A stretch of DNA of 64,000 nt from JBLEFH01 sp047345645 (GTDB taxonomy: Bacteria > Pseudomonadota > Alphaproteobacteria > Rhodobacterales > Rhodobacteraceae), in the NCBI GenBank assembly GCA_047345645.1, contig JBLEFH010000002.1; one strand, written 5' to 3'. Made by a program: the position numbers and the translations under genes. Within the stretch, counting starts at the first letter, position 1, and every line of letters starts with the position of its first letter. Of the stretch, positions 25,419-34,087 are shown one piece after another. Below the pieces are notes generated by a model. That model did no database searches. It had not been told where the DNA came from and worked only from the letters and a program-made list of their open reading frames with translations.

Positions 25419-25868
25419 ATGATCGACTACGACTCATTTGATAAGCGTTTGGATCAAGCGCGCGCAGGATCGAAGGGAAATTTCGCATATATGGAACTGT
25501 ACGGAAAAGTAGGCAGTATTTCTGGTGAGCAAAAATCTCTGAGGCCTATGGCAGTTGAAGCGAGAGATTTTCTCGTTTCCCTTGGGCTTTTTTTCTCTTT
25601 TTTGGCAGTGTTAGATATAATTTTGGAATTAAAATTTGAAGGTCAAGCTGCTCCGCGTCTTGAATATTTTCAGAGACTTATCTTCCTTCTAATCTTGTTG
25701 ATGGCATTCTTCATTCCGATGTTGCAATTGCTAATTTCACATAGTAAATTAAAGGAAGAATTGCCTGGCTATAATATTATTATTAATTTCTTTATGATTG
25801 CTTTGTGGGTGTTTTTCATAATTTTTGCATTGATGACGTCCGTTTTTATTCTTTCTTCGTACTCTTAG
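25419..25868 (+). CDS. Unknown three-TM membrane protein inserted between mraY and murD
   Basis: 149 residues that I do not recognise. A soluble N-terminal region (1-48) is followed by three predicted TM helices (about 50-68, 85-107, 122-146) and a short end. A hand count over 25441-25860 gives about 36% GC with many A/T-ending codons, against strongly GC-rich neighbours on both sides. It starts 8 bases after the mraY stop and ends 9 bases before murD. The murD start has no good ribosome site, so murD translation may now depend on this gene. Likely a horizontally gained cargo gene; function unknown. Confidence 0.8.
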   Translation: MIDYDSFDKRLDQARAGSKGNFAYMELYGKVGSISGEQKSLRPMAVEARDFLVSLGLFFSFLAVLDIILELKFEGQAAPRLEYFQRLIFLLILLMAFFIPMLQLLISHSKLKEELPGYNIIINFFMIALWVFFIIFALMTSVFILSSYS

Positions 25869-25877
25869 ACTTAGTAT

Positions 25878-27272
25878 ATGATCCCCATCCCCTCCATCGA
25901 ATCCCAAACCATCGGGATCCTCGGTCTCGGTCGCTCCGGCCTTGCCGCCGCCCGCGCGGTGGCTGCGTCCGGCGGCACGCCGATCTGTTGGGACGACAAT
26001 GAGGCGGGTCGCGAGAAGGCCGCTGAGGAGGGGTTCGAGACCCGTGATCTCACGCGCGATGCGTCATGGGAGGGGATCGATCTGCTCGTCACCTCGCCGG
26101 GCATTCCGCATCTTTACCCCGCCCCGCATCCGGTGATTGCCGCCGCGCTCGACCGGGGGGTGCCCGTCGATAATGACATCGGCCTGTTCTTCCGGGCGCT
26201 GGAAGATATCGCGGGCGAGTATGACCCCGAGCCGAAGGTGATCTGCATCACCGGCTCGAACGGCAAATCGACCACCACGGCGCTGACGGCGCATCTGCTG
26301 GAGACGGCGGGCCGAAAGGTGCAGATGGGCGGGAATATCGGGCGCGGTGTGTTCGATCTCGACCCGCCCGAGGATGGCATGGTTTATGTGCTGGAGTTGT
26401 CCTCCTACCAGACGGATCTGGCGCGGATGCTCGCCCCGGATGTGGCGGTGTTCATGAATCTCTCGCTCGATCATCTCGACCGGCACGGTGGCATGGGCGG
26501 CTATTTCGCGGCCAAGGCGCGGCTCTTCACGCTTGGCCAGCCGAACCGCGCTGTAATTGGCGTCGATCAGATGGAGGGGCGCTATCTCGCGGGCCAGATG
26601 GAGACGACCGGGAGCGAGGTGATCCGTATCTCCTCTGCCCGCAAGGTTGCGGGGCCGGGCTGGCGTGTGTTCGCGCGTAAAGGGTTTTTGACCGAATGGC
26701 GCGGCGAGAAGCAGATGGCCTCAGTCGATCTGCGCAGCCTGCGCGGGTTGCCGGGCACGCATAACCATCAGAATGCCTGCGCCGCCTGGGCCGCCTGCCG
26801 GAGCCTCGGGATCGGGCCGAAGGATCTCGCCAAGGGGCTGGAGAGTTTCGGCGGCTTGCCGCATCGCTGCCAGATCCTCGGGACCGCGAAGGGGGTGACC
26901 TGGGTCAATGACAGCAAGGCGACCAATGCCGATGCGGCCGAGCAGGCGCTGAAAGCGTTCGAGCGCATCCGCTGGATCGCGGGCGGTGTGGCGAAGGAGG
27001 GCGGGATCACGCCGCTTCTGCCGCTGATGGACCGGGTGGAGAAAACCTATCTCATCGGTGAGGCCGCGCCCGATTTCGCGCAGACACTCCGCAATGAGCC
27101 GCATGAGGTCTGCGAGACGCTGGAGCGCGCCGTCGCCCGCGCTGCCGAAGAAGCGCGGGAGGGCGATGTGATCCTGCTCGCGCCCGCTTGCGCGAGTTTC
27201 GACCAATATCCCAGTTTCGAGCATCGCGGCCGGGACTTTGAGGATCTGGTGAAGCCGCTTCTGAAAGACTAG
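25878..27272 (+). CDS. murD: UDP-MurNAc-L-alanine: D-glutamate ligase
   Basis: 464 residues. N-terminal Rossmann GLGRSGLAAA, ATP site GSNGKSTTT (about 128-136), then SLDHLDRHG and VNDSKATN motifs. Adds D-Glu to UDP-MurNAc-L-Ala. The start (ATG 25878) follows TTAGTAT with no purine-rich site, unlike other genes in the cluster, after the AT-rich insertion just upstream. Confidence 0.97.
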   Translation: MIPIPSIESQTIGILGLGRSGLAAARAVAASGGTPICWDDNEAGREKAAEEGFETRDLTRDASWEGIDLLVTSPGIPHLYPAPHPVIAAALDRGVPVDNDIGLFFRALEDIAGEYDPEPKVICITGSNGKSTTTALTAHLLETAGRKVQMGGNIGRGVFDLDPPEDGMVYVLELSSYQTDLARMLAPDVAVFMNLSLDHLDRHGGMGGYFAAKARLFTLGQPNRAVIGVDQMEGRYLAGQMETTGSEVIRISSARKVAGPGWRVFARKGFLTEWRGEKQMASVDLRSLRGLPGTHNHQNACAAWAACRSLGIGPKDLAKGLESFGGLPHRCQILGTAKGVTWVNDSKATNADAAEQALKAFERIRWIAGGVAKEGGITPLLPLMDRVEKTYLIGEAAPDFAQTLRNEPHEVCETLERAVARAAEEAREGDVILLAPACASFDQYPSFEHRGRDFEDLVKPLLKD

Positions 27273-27423
27273 ACAGCAACGGCCCGCGCAGCGCTGTCGT
27301 ATTCATCGGAAAATTCCCTCTAAAAGCTGGTCAGCTTGCCTCAATTGGTGCTACAGTCTTTTGCAAATCACCCCAAAGAGGGTGGATCGAGGCAAGACAG
27401 GCACGAAATAGAGGGGCAGATCC

Positions 27424-28584
27424 ATGACGGATATGGTCTATGGTGGGGCTGCAGCCCATGAGGGCGAGCCGATCCTGCCGCGCTGGTGGCACAGCGTGGA
27501 CCGCGTCTCGCTGGCCTGCGTTCTGGGCCTCATCGTTCTCGGGATCTTGCTGACCATGGCGGCCTCGCCGCCGCTCGCCGAGCGCAACGGTCAGGCGCAA
27601 TTCAGCTATGTGATCAAGCAGTTGATCTTCGCCGGACCGGCGATTTTCGTTCTGCTCGCCACCTCGATGTGTGAGCCGACCAAGATCCGCCGGATCGGGG
27701 TGGTCGGCTTTCTGCTGTTCTTCGTCGCGATTGTTCTGCTGCCGGTCTTCGGCACCGATTACGGCAAGGGCGCGACGCGGTGGTATTCGCTCGGCTTTGG
27801 TTCGCTGCAACCGTCCGAATTTATCAAACCCTGCTACGCCGTGACGGCGGGCTGGCTGATGGCCGCGGGCAAGGAAATTGGCGGCCCGCCAGGCGGCAAG
27901 CTTGCGGCGAGCCTCGGCGCGGTTCTTTGCCTGATGCTGGCGCTCCAACCTGATTTCGGCCAAGCTGGCCTGATTTTCGTCGCCTGGGTCGTGATGTATT
28001 TCATCTCCGGCGCGCCGCTGATGTGGCTGATCCTCGCGGGTGTCTCGGTGGCCGCGCTGATGCGCTTTGCCTATTCCGCGTCGGAACACGTGGCCCGCCG
28101 GATCGACGGGTTCCTCTCGGCGGATGTCGATCCGCGCACGCAGATCGGCTATGCGATGGACGCGATCAAGGAAGGCGGGTTCCTCGGCGTCGGTCTCGGC
28201 GAGGGCGAGGTGAAATGGCGCCTGCCGGACGCGCATACGGATTTCATCATCGCGGTCGGCGCGGAAGAATATGGCATGATTATCGTGCTGCTGGTGATCG
28301 CGCTTTACATGACCATCACCATCCGCGCACTGATGCGGCTCTCGCAGGAACGCGACCTCTTTATCCGCCTCGCGGGCTCCGGCCTTGCCGCGCTCTTCGC
28401 GACGCAAGCCATGATCAATCTCGGCGTCGCGGTGCGGCTCTTGCCGGCCAAGGGCATGACGCTGCCCTTCATCTCCTATGGCGGTTCGTCGCTCGTTGCG
28501 GCCAGTCTCAGCATGGGGATGCTGCTCGCGCTGACGCGGACCCGGCCACAGCATGAGCTTTCCGAAATTCTGGGAGGCCAGTGA
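27424..28584 (+). CDS. ftsW: Peptidoglycan glycosyltransferase FtsW (SEDS)
   Basis: 386 residues, ten TM helices, SEDS family. Conserved features include GRGATRW-like KGATRWYSLG and the C-terminal LPFISYGGSS. Polymerises lipid II at the septum together with FtsI. A GAGGGG ribosome site precedes the ATG. The 151-base gap after murD is the largest inside the first half of the cluster and may hold an internal promoter, though I see no clear -35/-10 pair. Confidence 0.97.
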   Translation: MTDMVYGGAAAHEGEPILPRWWHSVDRVSLACVLGLIVLGILLTMAASPPLAERNGQAQFSYVIKQLIFAGPAIFVLLATSMCEPTKIRRIGVVGFLLFFVAIVLLPVFGTDYGKGATRWYSLGFGSLQPSEFIKPCYAVTAGWLMAAGKEIGGPPGGKLAASLGAVLCLMLALQPDFGQAGLIFVAWVVMYFISGAPLMWLILAGVSVAALMRFAYSASEHVARRIDGFLSADVDPRTQIGYAMDAIKEGGFLGVGLGEGEVKWRLPDAHTDFIIAVGAEEYGMIIVLLVIALYMTITIRALMRLSQERDLFIRLAGSGLAALFATQAMINLGVAVRLLPAKGMTLPFISYGGSSLVAASLSMGMLLALTRTRPQHELSEILGGQ

Positions 28585-29672
28585 TGCCGCTTCTGGTGAT
28601 TGCCGCCGGGGGGACCGGCGGACATATGTTTCCCGCGCAGGCTTTGGCCGAAGAGATGCTGTCGCGCGGCTGGACGGTGCGGCTCGCGACGGATGCACGC
28701 GGCGCGCGCTATGCGGGCGGATTTTCCGGGGCGGTGGAGCGGCAGGTCCTCAAAGCGGGCAGTTTTGCGCAGGGCGGGTTGATCGGGAAGCTGACGACGC
28801 CCTTTCGGATTGGCGCGGGTGTGCTCTCGGCCAGCGCGGCGATGCGCAAGGACAAGCCCGCTTGCGTGGCGGGGTTCGGCGGCTATCCCGCGCTGCCGAC
28901 CATGGCGGCGGCGGTGGCCTCGAACACGCCTTTCCTCATTCATGAACAAAACGGCGTTTTGGGCCGTGTAAACAAACTCTTCGCGCGCAAGGCCACGCTG
29001 GTGGCGCTTGGTATCAAGGGAGCGGATGTGCCGGGCGGCAAGCGTGTCGAATATGTCGGCAACCCGGTGCGCGGCGCGATCCGCGAGAAGGCGGGCGCGG
29101 CGTTTGAGATGCGCGGCGGAGGGCCGCTGAATGTGCTGGTCATGGGAGGAAGCCAAGGCGCGCGGATCATGTCGGAACGCATCCCCGAGGCGATTGGCGC
29201 GCTGCCGGAGGACATCCGCGCGCGGCTCACGATTACCCAGCAAGCCCGGCCCGAGGATGAACAGGCGGTGAAAAACGCCTATGAGGCGCTCGGGATCAAT
29301 GCGGATATTCGCAGCTTTATAGACAATGTCCCCGAATTGATGGAAAAGGCGCATCTCGTCATTTCCCGCGCGGGCGCAAGTTCGGTGGCCGAGATCGGGG
29401 CGGTAGGCCGTCCGTCGATCCTGATCCCCTATGCGGCGGCGATGGATGACCACCAAACCGCCAATGCCGCGGCGCTGAAATCGGCCGGGGCGGCTTATGT
29501 GTTGAGCGAGACGGAGGCGACCGCCGCCGCGCTCGCCGCGAAAATTGAAACGGTCCTCGCGGACCCCGAAGGCGCGCATCACATGGCGCAGGCCGCGAAG
29601 AGCCAAGGCCGCCCGGATGCGGCCAAACATCTTGCCGATCTCGTGGAAGAGATCGCGAAAACAAAAGGTTAA
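28584..29672 (+). CDS. murG: UDP-GlcNAc: MurNAc-pentapeptide-undecaprenyl-PP GlcNAc transferase
   Basis: 362 residues. GT-B fold with the N-terminal GGTGGHMFPA loop and C-terminal HLVISRAGASSVAE sugar-nucleotide site. Turns lipid I into lipid II on the inner face of the membrane. Start shares a base with the ftsW stop (TGATG); the in-frame GTG one codon earlier is less likely. Confidence 0.98.
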   Translation: MPLLVIAAGGTGGHMFPAQALAEEMLSRGWTVRLATDARGARYAGGFSGAVERQVLKAGSFAQGGLIGKLTTPFRIGAGVLSASAAMRKDKPACVAGFGGYPALPTMAAAVASNTPFLIHEQNGVLGRVNKLFARKATLVALGIKGADVPGGKRVEYVGNPVRGAIREKAGAAFEMRGGGPLNVLVMGGSQGARIMSERIPEAIGALPEDIRARLTITQQARPEDEQAVKNAYEALGINADIRSFIDNVPELMEKAHLVISRAGASSVAEIGAVGRPSILIPYAAAMDDHQTANAAALKSAGAAYVLSETEATAAALAAKIETVLADPEGAHHMAQAAKSQGRPDAAKHLADLVEEIAKTKG

Positions 29673-29674
29673 CT

Positions 29675-31084
29675 ATGTCCCCAGCAACCCGTCTCCCTGC
29701 CTCCATCGGCCCTATCCACTTCGTCGGCATCGGGGGGATAGGCATGTCCGGCATCGCCGAGGTGCTGCTGTCGCTCGGTTATGATGTGCAAGGCTCGGAT
29801 GCGAAGGACAGCCCCATTCTGCGCCGTCTCGAAAAGCTCGGCGCGAAAGTGTTTGTCGGGCAGAAGGAAGAGAATTTGGAAGGGGCGGAGGTCATCGTGA
29901 TCTCCTCGGCGATCAAACCGGGCAACCCGGAGCTCGACGGCGCGCGGACTCGCGGTCTGCCCGTGGTGCGCCGCGCCGAGATGCTGGCCGAGCTGATGCG
30001 CTTGCGGAATAACGTCGCGGTGGCGGGCACCCATGGCAAAACGACCACCACCTCGATGGTTGCCGCACTGCTGGACGGCGCCGGGATCGACCCGACCGTG
30101 ATCAATGGCGGGATCATCCATGCTTATGGCTCCAACGCCCGGATGGGGCAGTCGGACTGGATGGTGGTCGAGGCCGATGAGAGCGACGGGACGTTCAACA
30201 AACTCCCCGCCACCATCGCGATTGTTACCAATATCGACCCCGAACATATGGACCATTACGGCAGCTTCGATGCGCTGCGCGATGCGTTTTACCAGTTCGT
30301 TTCGAACATCCCGTTCTACGGTGTCGCGGTCTGCTGTATCGACCATGCCGAAGTGCAGAGCCTTGTAGGCCGCATCCGCGACCGCCGCGTCGTGACTTAC
30401 GGGTTCAACAAACAGGCCGATGTGCGGGCGGACAATCTGCGTTATGAGAATGGCGTTGCGCATTTCGATGTGGCGCTGCCGGGGGAGGATCGCGTGATTA
30501 CGAATTGCGCGTTGCCGATGCCGGGGGATCACAACGTGTCCAACGCCTTATCCGGCATCGCCGTAGCCCTGCATCTGGGCGCGAGCGATGATGAAATCCG
30601 CGATGCGCTGGCCGGGTTCGGTGGGGTCAACCGTCGCTTTACCCGTGTGGGCGAGGTGAATGGCGTGACGATCATCGACGATTACGGCCACCACCCGGTC
30701 GAGATTGCGGCGGTGCTGAAAGCCGCGCGTCATTCGACCAAGGGCCGCGTGATCGCTGTCCATCAGCCGCATCGCTACAGCCGCCTGCAATCGCTCTTTG
30801 AGGACTTCTGCACCTGTTTCAACGATGCCGATGTGGTCGCCATCGCGCCGGTTTATGCCGCGGGCGAGGACCCGATTGAGGGCGCATCGCAGCAGGATCT
30901 TGTCGCTGGCCTGATCGACCACGGCCACCGCCGGGCGCTGGCGCTTTCGGGCGAAGACGCGCTGGCCGATTTCGTGCGCGCGGCGGCGGGCGAGGGCGAT
31001 ATGGTCGTCTGCCTCGGCGCGGGCTCCATCAGCCAGTGGGCCAATGCGCTGCCAGAGGCGCTGACCTGCAAGCAACCCGCCTAA
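29675..31084 (+). CDS. murC: UDP-N-acetylmuramate: L-alanine ligase
   Basis: 469 residues. Rossmann start FVGIGGIGMSG, ATP site GTHGKTTTTSM, EADESDGTF and DDYGHHPVE motifs, all MurC-specific. Adds the first amino acid of the stem peptide. Two bases after the murG stop. Confidence 0.98.
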   Translation: MSPATRLPASIGPIHFVGIGGIGMSGIAEVLLSLGYDVQGSDAKDSPILRRLEKLGAKVFVGQKEENLEGAEVIVISSAIKPGNPELDGARTRGLPVVRRAEMLAELMRLRNNVAVAGTHGKTTTTSMVAALLDGAGIDPTVINGGIIHAYGSNARMGQSDWMVVEADESDGTFNKLPATIAIVTNIDPEHMDHYGSFDALRDAFYQFVSNIPFYGVAVCCIDHAEVQSLVGRIRDRRVVTYGFNKQADVRADNLRYENGVAHFDVALPGEDRVITNCALPMPGDHNVSNALSGIAVALHLGASDDEIRDALAGFGGVNRRFTRVGEVNGVTIIDDYGHHPVEIAAVLKAARHSTKGRVIAVHQPHRYSRLQSLFEDFCTCFNDADVVAIAPVYAAGEDPIEGASQQDLVAGLIDHGHRRALALSGEDALADFVRAAAGEGDMVVCLGAGSISQWANALPEALTCKQPA

Positions 31085-31085
31085 G

Positions 31086-31328
31086 ATGATCGCCCTCCTC
31101 GCCATTCTGGTGCCGCTTTGCTATGTCGGCTTCTATGCTTTGGCGGGGGTGATGGAGGCCGCGCGCTTCCGGCAGGTCTCGAACGCGCTGTCGCTCATCC
31201 TGCCGCTGGGCGTGTTCGCGACGCATTTCTCGCTCGGCTTGAAGGTATTTTTGGCGCTGGTCATGGGCATATCGCTGTTTCTTGGAGCAGCATGGGCGGC
31301 CCATATCCGGCGCAAGCAAGGTTATTGA
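31086..31328 (+). CDS. DUF2484 small membrane protein
   Basis: 80 residues with two to three hydrophobic helices (about 2-25, 32-48, 52-70) and a basic C terminus. It sits one base after murC and just before murB, the position where DUF2484 is found in Rhodobacterales. Function is unknown; its fixed site inside the murein gene row suggests a role in envelope synthesis or division, but this is inferred from location alone. Confidence 0.85.
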   Translation: MIALLAILVPLCYVGFYALAGVMEAARFRQVSNALSLILPLGVFATHFSLGLKVFLALVMGISLFLGAAWAAHIRRKQGY

Positions 31329-31339
31329 AAGGGCTCATC

Positions 31340-32269
31340 ATGGGGCTGATCGACCGTTTGCCCCCCGTTCGGGGCGGGCTTTATGAAAACCGCGACATGG
31401 CGGCGATGAGCTGGCTCAAGACCGGCGGCCCGGCGGAGGTGCTGTTTCAGCCCGCCGATCTCGATGATCTGTGCGATTTCCTGAAAGCGCTGCCAGAGGA
31501 TGTGCCGGTCTTTCCGGTCGGCGTCTGCTCTAACCTCATCATCCGCGATGGCGGGATCGACGGGGTGGTGATCCGCCTCGGGCGCGGCTTTAACGGGATC
31601 GAGATTGACGGCACGCACGTCACCGCCGGCCCGGCGGCGCTCGATGCGCATGTCGCTCGCAAGGCTGCGGATGCGGGGGTGGATGTCGCGTTCCTGCGCA
31701 CCATTCCCGGCGCGATTGGCGGCGCGGTGCGGATGAATGCGGGCTGCTATGGCCGCTATATGGCGGATGTTTTCGTGAGCGCAAACGCGGTGTTACGGGA
31801 CGGCTCTCAAGCGACGCTCACCGCCGAGGACCTCAATTTCGCCTATCGCCAGAGCGATTTGCCAGACGGTGCCGTGATCACCGCCGTCACCATGGAAGGC
31901 CCGAGAGGCGAACCCGAAGCGATCCATGCAGCGATGGAAGAGGCGCTGGAGAAGCGCGAGAAAACCCAGCCGACGAAAGACCGCTCCTGCGGCTCGACCT
32001 TCCGCAATCCCGCCGGGTTTTCCTCCACCGGCAAGGCAGACGACACGCATGATCTCAAGGCGTGGAAACTCATCGACGATGCCGGGATGCGCGGCGCGAG
32101 CATTGGCGGCGCGCAAATGTCGCCCATGCACAGCAATTTCCTCGTGAACACCGGGGGGGCGACATCCGCCGATCTGGAAGATTTGGGCGAGGAAGTGCGC
32201 AAAAAGGTTTTCCAATCGAGTGGGATTCAGTTAGAGTGGGAAATCAAGCGGGTAGGCCGTCGGGCCTGA
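31340..32269 (+). CDS. murB: UDP-N-acetylenolpyruvoylglucosamine reductase
   Basis: 309 residues from ATG 31340, which follows a GAAAGGG ribosome site; the open frame runs 74 codons upstream into DUF2484 but without a suitable start. FAD-binding motifs VGVCSNLIIRDGGI and TIPGAIGGAVRMNAGCYG, and the catalytic Ser in DRSCGSTFRNP. Reduces UDP-GlcNAc-enolpyruvate to UDP-MurNAc with NADPH. Confidence 0.97.
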   Translation: MGLIDRLPPVRGGLYENRDMAAMSWLKTGGPAEVLFQPADLDDLCDFLKALPEDVPVFPVGVCSNLIIRDGGIDGVVIRLGRGFNGIEIDGTHVTAGPAALDAHVARKAADAGVDVAFLRTIPGAIGGAVRMNAGCYGRYMADVFVSANAVLRDGSQATLTAEDLNFAYRQSDLPDGAVITAVTMEGPRGEPEAIHAAMEEALEKREKTQPTKDRSCGSTFRNPAGFSSTGKADDTHDLKAWKLIDDAGMRGASIGGAQMSPMHSNFLVNTGGATSADLEDLGEEVRKKVFQSSGIQLEWEIKRVGRRA

Positions 32270-32330
32270 CCGTATTTTCGCCGGAAAGCTCACCAGAACA
32301 TAAAGAGCACCGGCATTTGACGGGGGCAGT

Positions 32331-33245
32331 ATGTCGAGCAGGGCAACTTCCCGGGTCGCGGTATTAATGGGCGGACCTTCGGCTGAGCGCGAAGTGTCCT
32401 TGTCCTCTGGTAAAGAGTGCGCCGCCGCGCTTCGGGGTGAAGGATTCGAGGTCATCGAGATCGATGCGGGCGACGATCTGGTCGAGCGCCTGCGCGAGGC
32501 TCAGCCTGACGTCGTGTTCAATGCTTTGCATGGCCGTTGGGGTGAGGATGGCTGCGTTCAGGGCATCCTCGAATGGCTCCGCATTCCCTACACACATTCC
32601 GGCGTTCAGGCCTCTGCGGTCGCGATGGACAAGGAACTCACCAAGCAGATTTACCGCGATGCGGGCTTGCCGATCGCCGAAAGCGTGATCGCCGAGACCG
32701 ACCGCGTGCGCCGCGAGCATGTGATGGCCCCGCCCTATGTGGTGAAGCCGTATAATGAGGGCTCGTCGGTCGGGATCTACATTGTCGCGGAAGGCGCGAA
32801 CACGCCGCCGGAGATTTCCCAGGACATGCCCGCGACCGTGATGGTCGAGAGTTATGTGAAGGGCCGCGAGTTGACCGTCGCGGTGATGGATGACAAACCG
32901 CTGACCGTCACCGACATCATCAGCGATGGCTGGTATGATTATCATGCGAAATACGGGGAAGGCGGCTCGCGCCATGTGTGCCCCGCCGAGATCCCGCAGG
33001 ATGTATTCGATGCCTGCATGGATTACGCGCTCCGGGCGCATCAGGCGCTTGGCTGCCGCGGGGTGAGCCGGACCGATTTTCGCTGGGATGATGAACAGGG
33101 CGTGGACGGGATTATCCTGCTCGAAACAAACACCCAGCCGGGGATGACGCCGACCTCGCTCGCGCCCGAACAGGCGCAGGCGGTTGGCATTTCCTATGGC
33201 GCGCTGTGCCGTTGGCTGGTGGAGGATGCGTCATGCGAGCGATGA
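32331..33245 (+). CDS. ddl: D-alanine: D-alanine ligase
   Basis: 304 residues, ATP-grasp enzyme. MGGPSAEREVSL start, HGRWGEDG loop, VVKPYNEGSSVGI ATP contact and LLETNTQPGMTPTSLAPEQA Mg site. Supplies the dipeptide for MurF. A 61-base gap separates it from murB. Confidence 0.97.
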   Translation: MSSRATSRVAVLMGGPSAEREVSLSSGKECAAALRGEGFEVIEIDAGDDLVERLREAQPDVVFNALHGRWGEDGCVQGILEWLRIPYTHSGVQASAVAMDKELTKQIYRDAGLPIAESVIAETDRVRREHVMAPPYVVKPYNEGSSVGIYIVAEGANTPPEISQDMPATVMVESYVKGRELTVAVMDDKPLTVTDIISDGWYDYHAKYGEGGSRHVCPAEIPQDVFDACMDYALRAHQALGCRGVSRTDFRWDDEQGVDGIILLETNTQPGMTPTSLAPEQAQAVGISYGALCRWLVEDASCER

Positions 33246-34087
33246 AAGATCCCGCGCCGTCGCGCCTCGCCTATAAAATGCAGCGGCTCTGGCTGACGCC
33301 ACGCTTCCGCCGATTCCTGAGCTATTGGCTGCCCATGTGCGTCGCCGTGACAGCCGTGGCCGTGATCATCGCGCATCCGGCGACACGCGGCGCGATCACG
33401 GAGCAATTCCACGCGGCGCGGGACGGCATTGCCGCGCGGCCCGAATTTCAGGTGACGGCACTTGAAGTGACGGGCGCAAACCCCCGGACCACAACGCAAA
33501 TTGAGGGTCAGTTGGGGATCGACTTCCCGATCTCTTCGCTCGATCTCGATCTTCCCGCGATGAGCGAGAAGCTGGCGACCATCCCGATGGTTTCTGCAAG
33601 CGAACTCAAGGTCTCCGGCGACAAACTTCAAGTGGTCGTCACCGAGCGGCGGCCCGAAATTCTCTGGCGCGGCCCGGAAGGGCTGATGCTGATGGACCGC
33701 GAAGGGCGCCAGCTTGGCCGGATCGACAGCCGCAATGAGGCGGCGCGTCTGGCGCTGATCTCCGGGGCCGGGGCCGAGCGCGAGATTGACGAGGCGCTGG
33801 CGATTTATCGTGCCGCCGGGCCGCTGGTCGCGCGGGTGCGCGGGCTGGTGCGGATCGGGGAACGCCGCTGGGATGTGGCGCTGGATCGGGGGCAGGTGAT
33901 CCGCTTGCCCGAAGAAAACCCGGTCGCCGCGCTGGAGCGGATTTTGGCGCTTCACGAGGCCGAGGATGTTCTGCGCCGCGATGTCGCGGTGATTGATATG
34001 CGTGTGGGCGAGCGGCCTGTGCTGAAGCTGGGGAATGGCGCGCTTGAGGAATTGGCGCGGGTGAATGCTGAGGGAGAGAAAATATGA
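33233..34087 (+). CDS. ftsQ: Cell division protein FtsQ
   Basis: 284 residues from ATG 33233, which has GGAGG 7 bases upstream; a second ATG at 33242 overlaps the ddl stop as ATGA and is an alternative. One TM helix (about 30-50), then a POTRA domain (FQVTALEVTGANPRTTTQIE) and the FtsQ/DivIB domain. Scaffold that recruits FtsB/FtsL. Overlaps ddl by 13 bases and ftsA by 4. Confidence 0.93.
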   Translation: MRAMKDPAPSRLAYKMQRLWLTPRFRRFLSYWLPMCVAVTAVAVIIAHPATRGAITEQFHAARDGIAARPEFQVTALEVTGANPRTTTQIEGQLGIDFPISSLDLDLPAMSEKLATIPMVSASELKVSGDKLQVVVTERRPEILWRGPEGLMLMDREGRQLGRIDSRNEAARLALISGAGAEREIDEALAIYRAAGPLVARVRGLVRIGERRWDVALDRGQVIRLPEENPVAALERILALHEAEDVLRRDVAVIDMRVGERPVLKLGNGALEELARVNAEGEKI

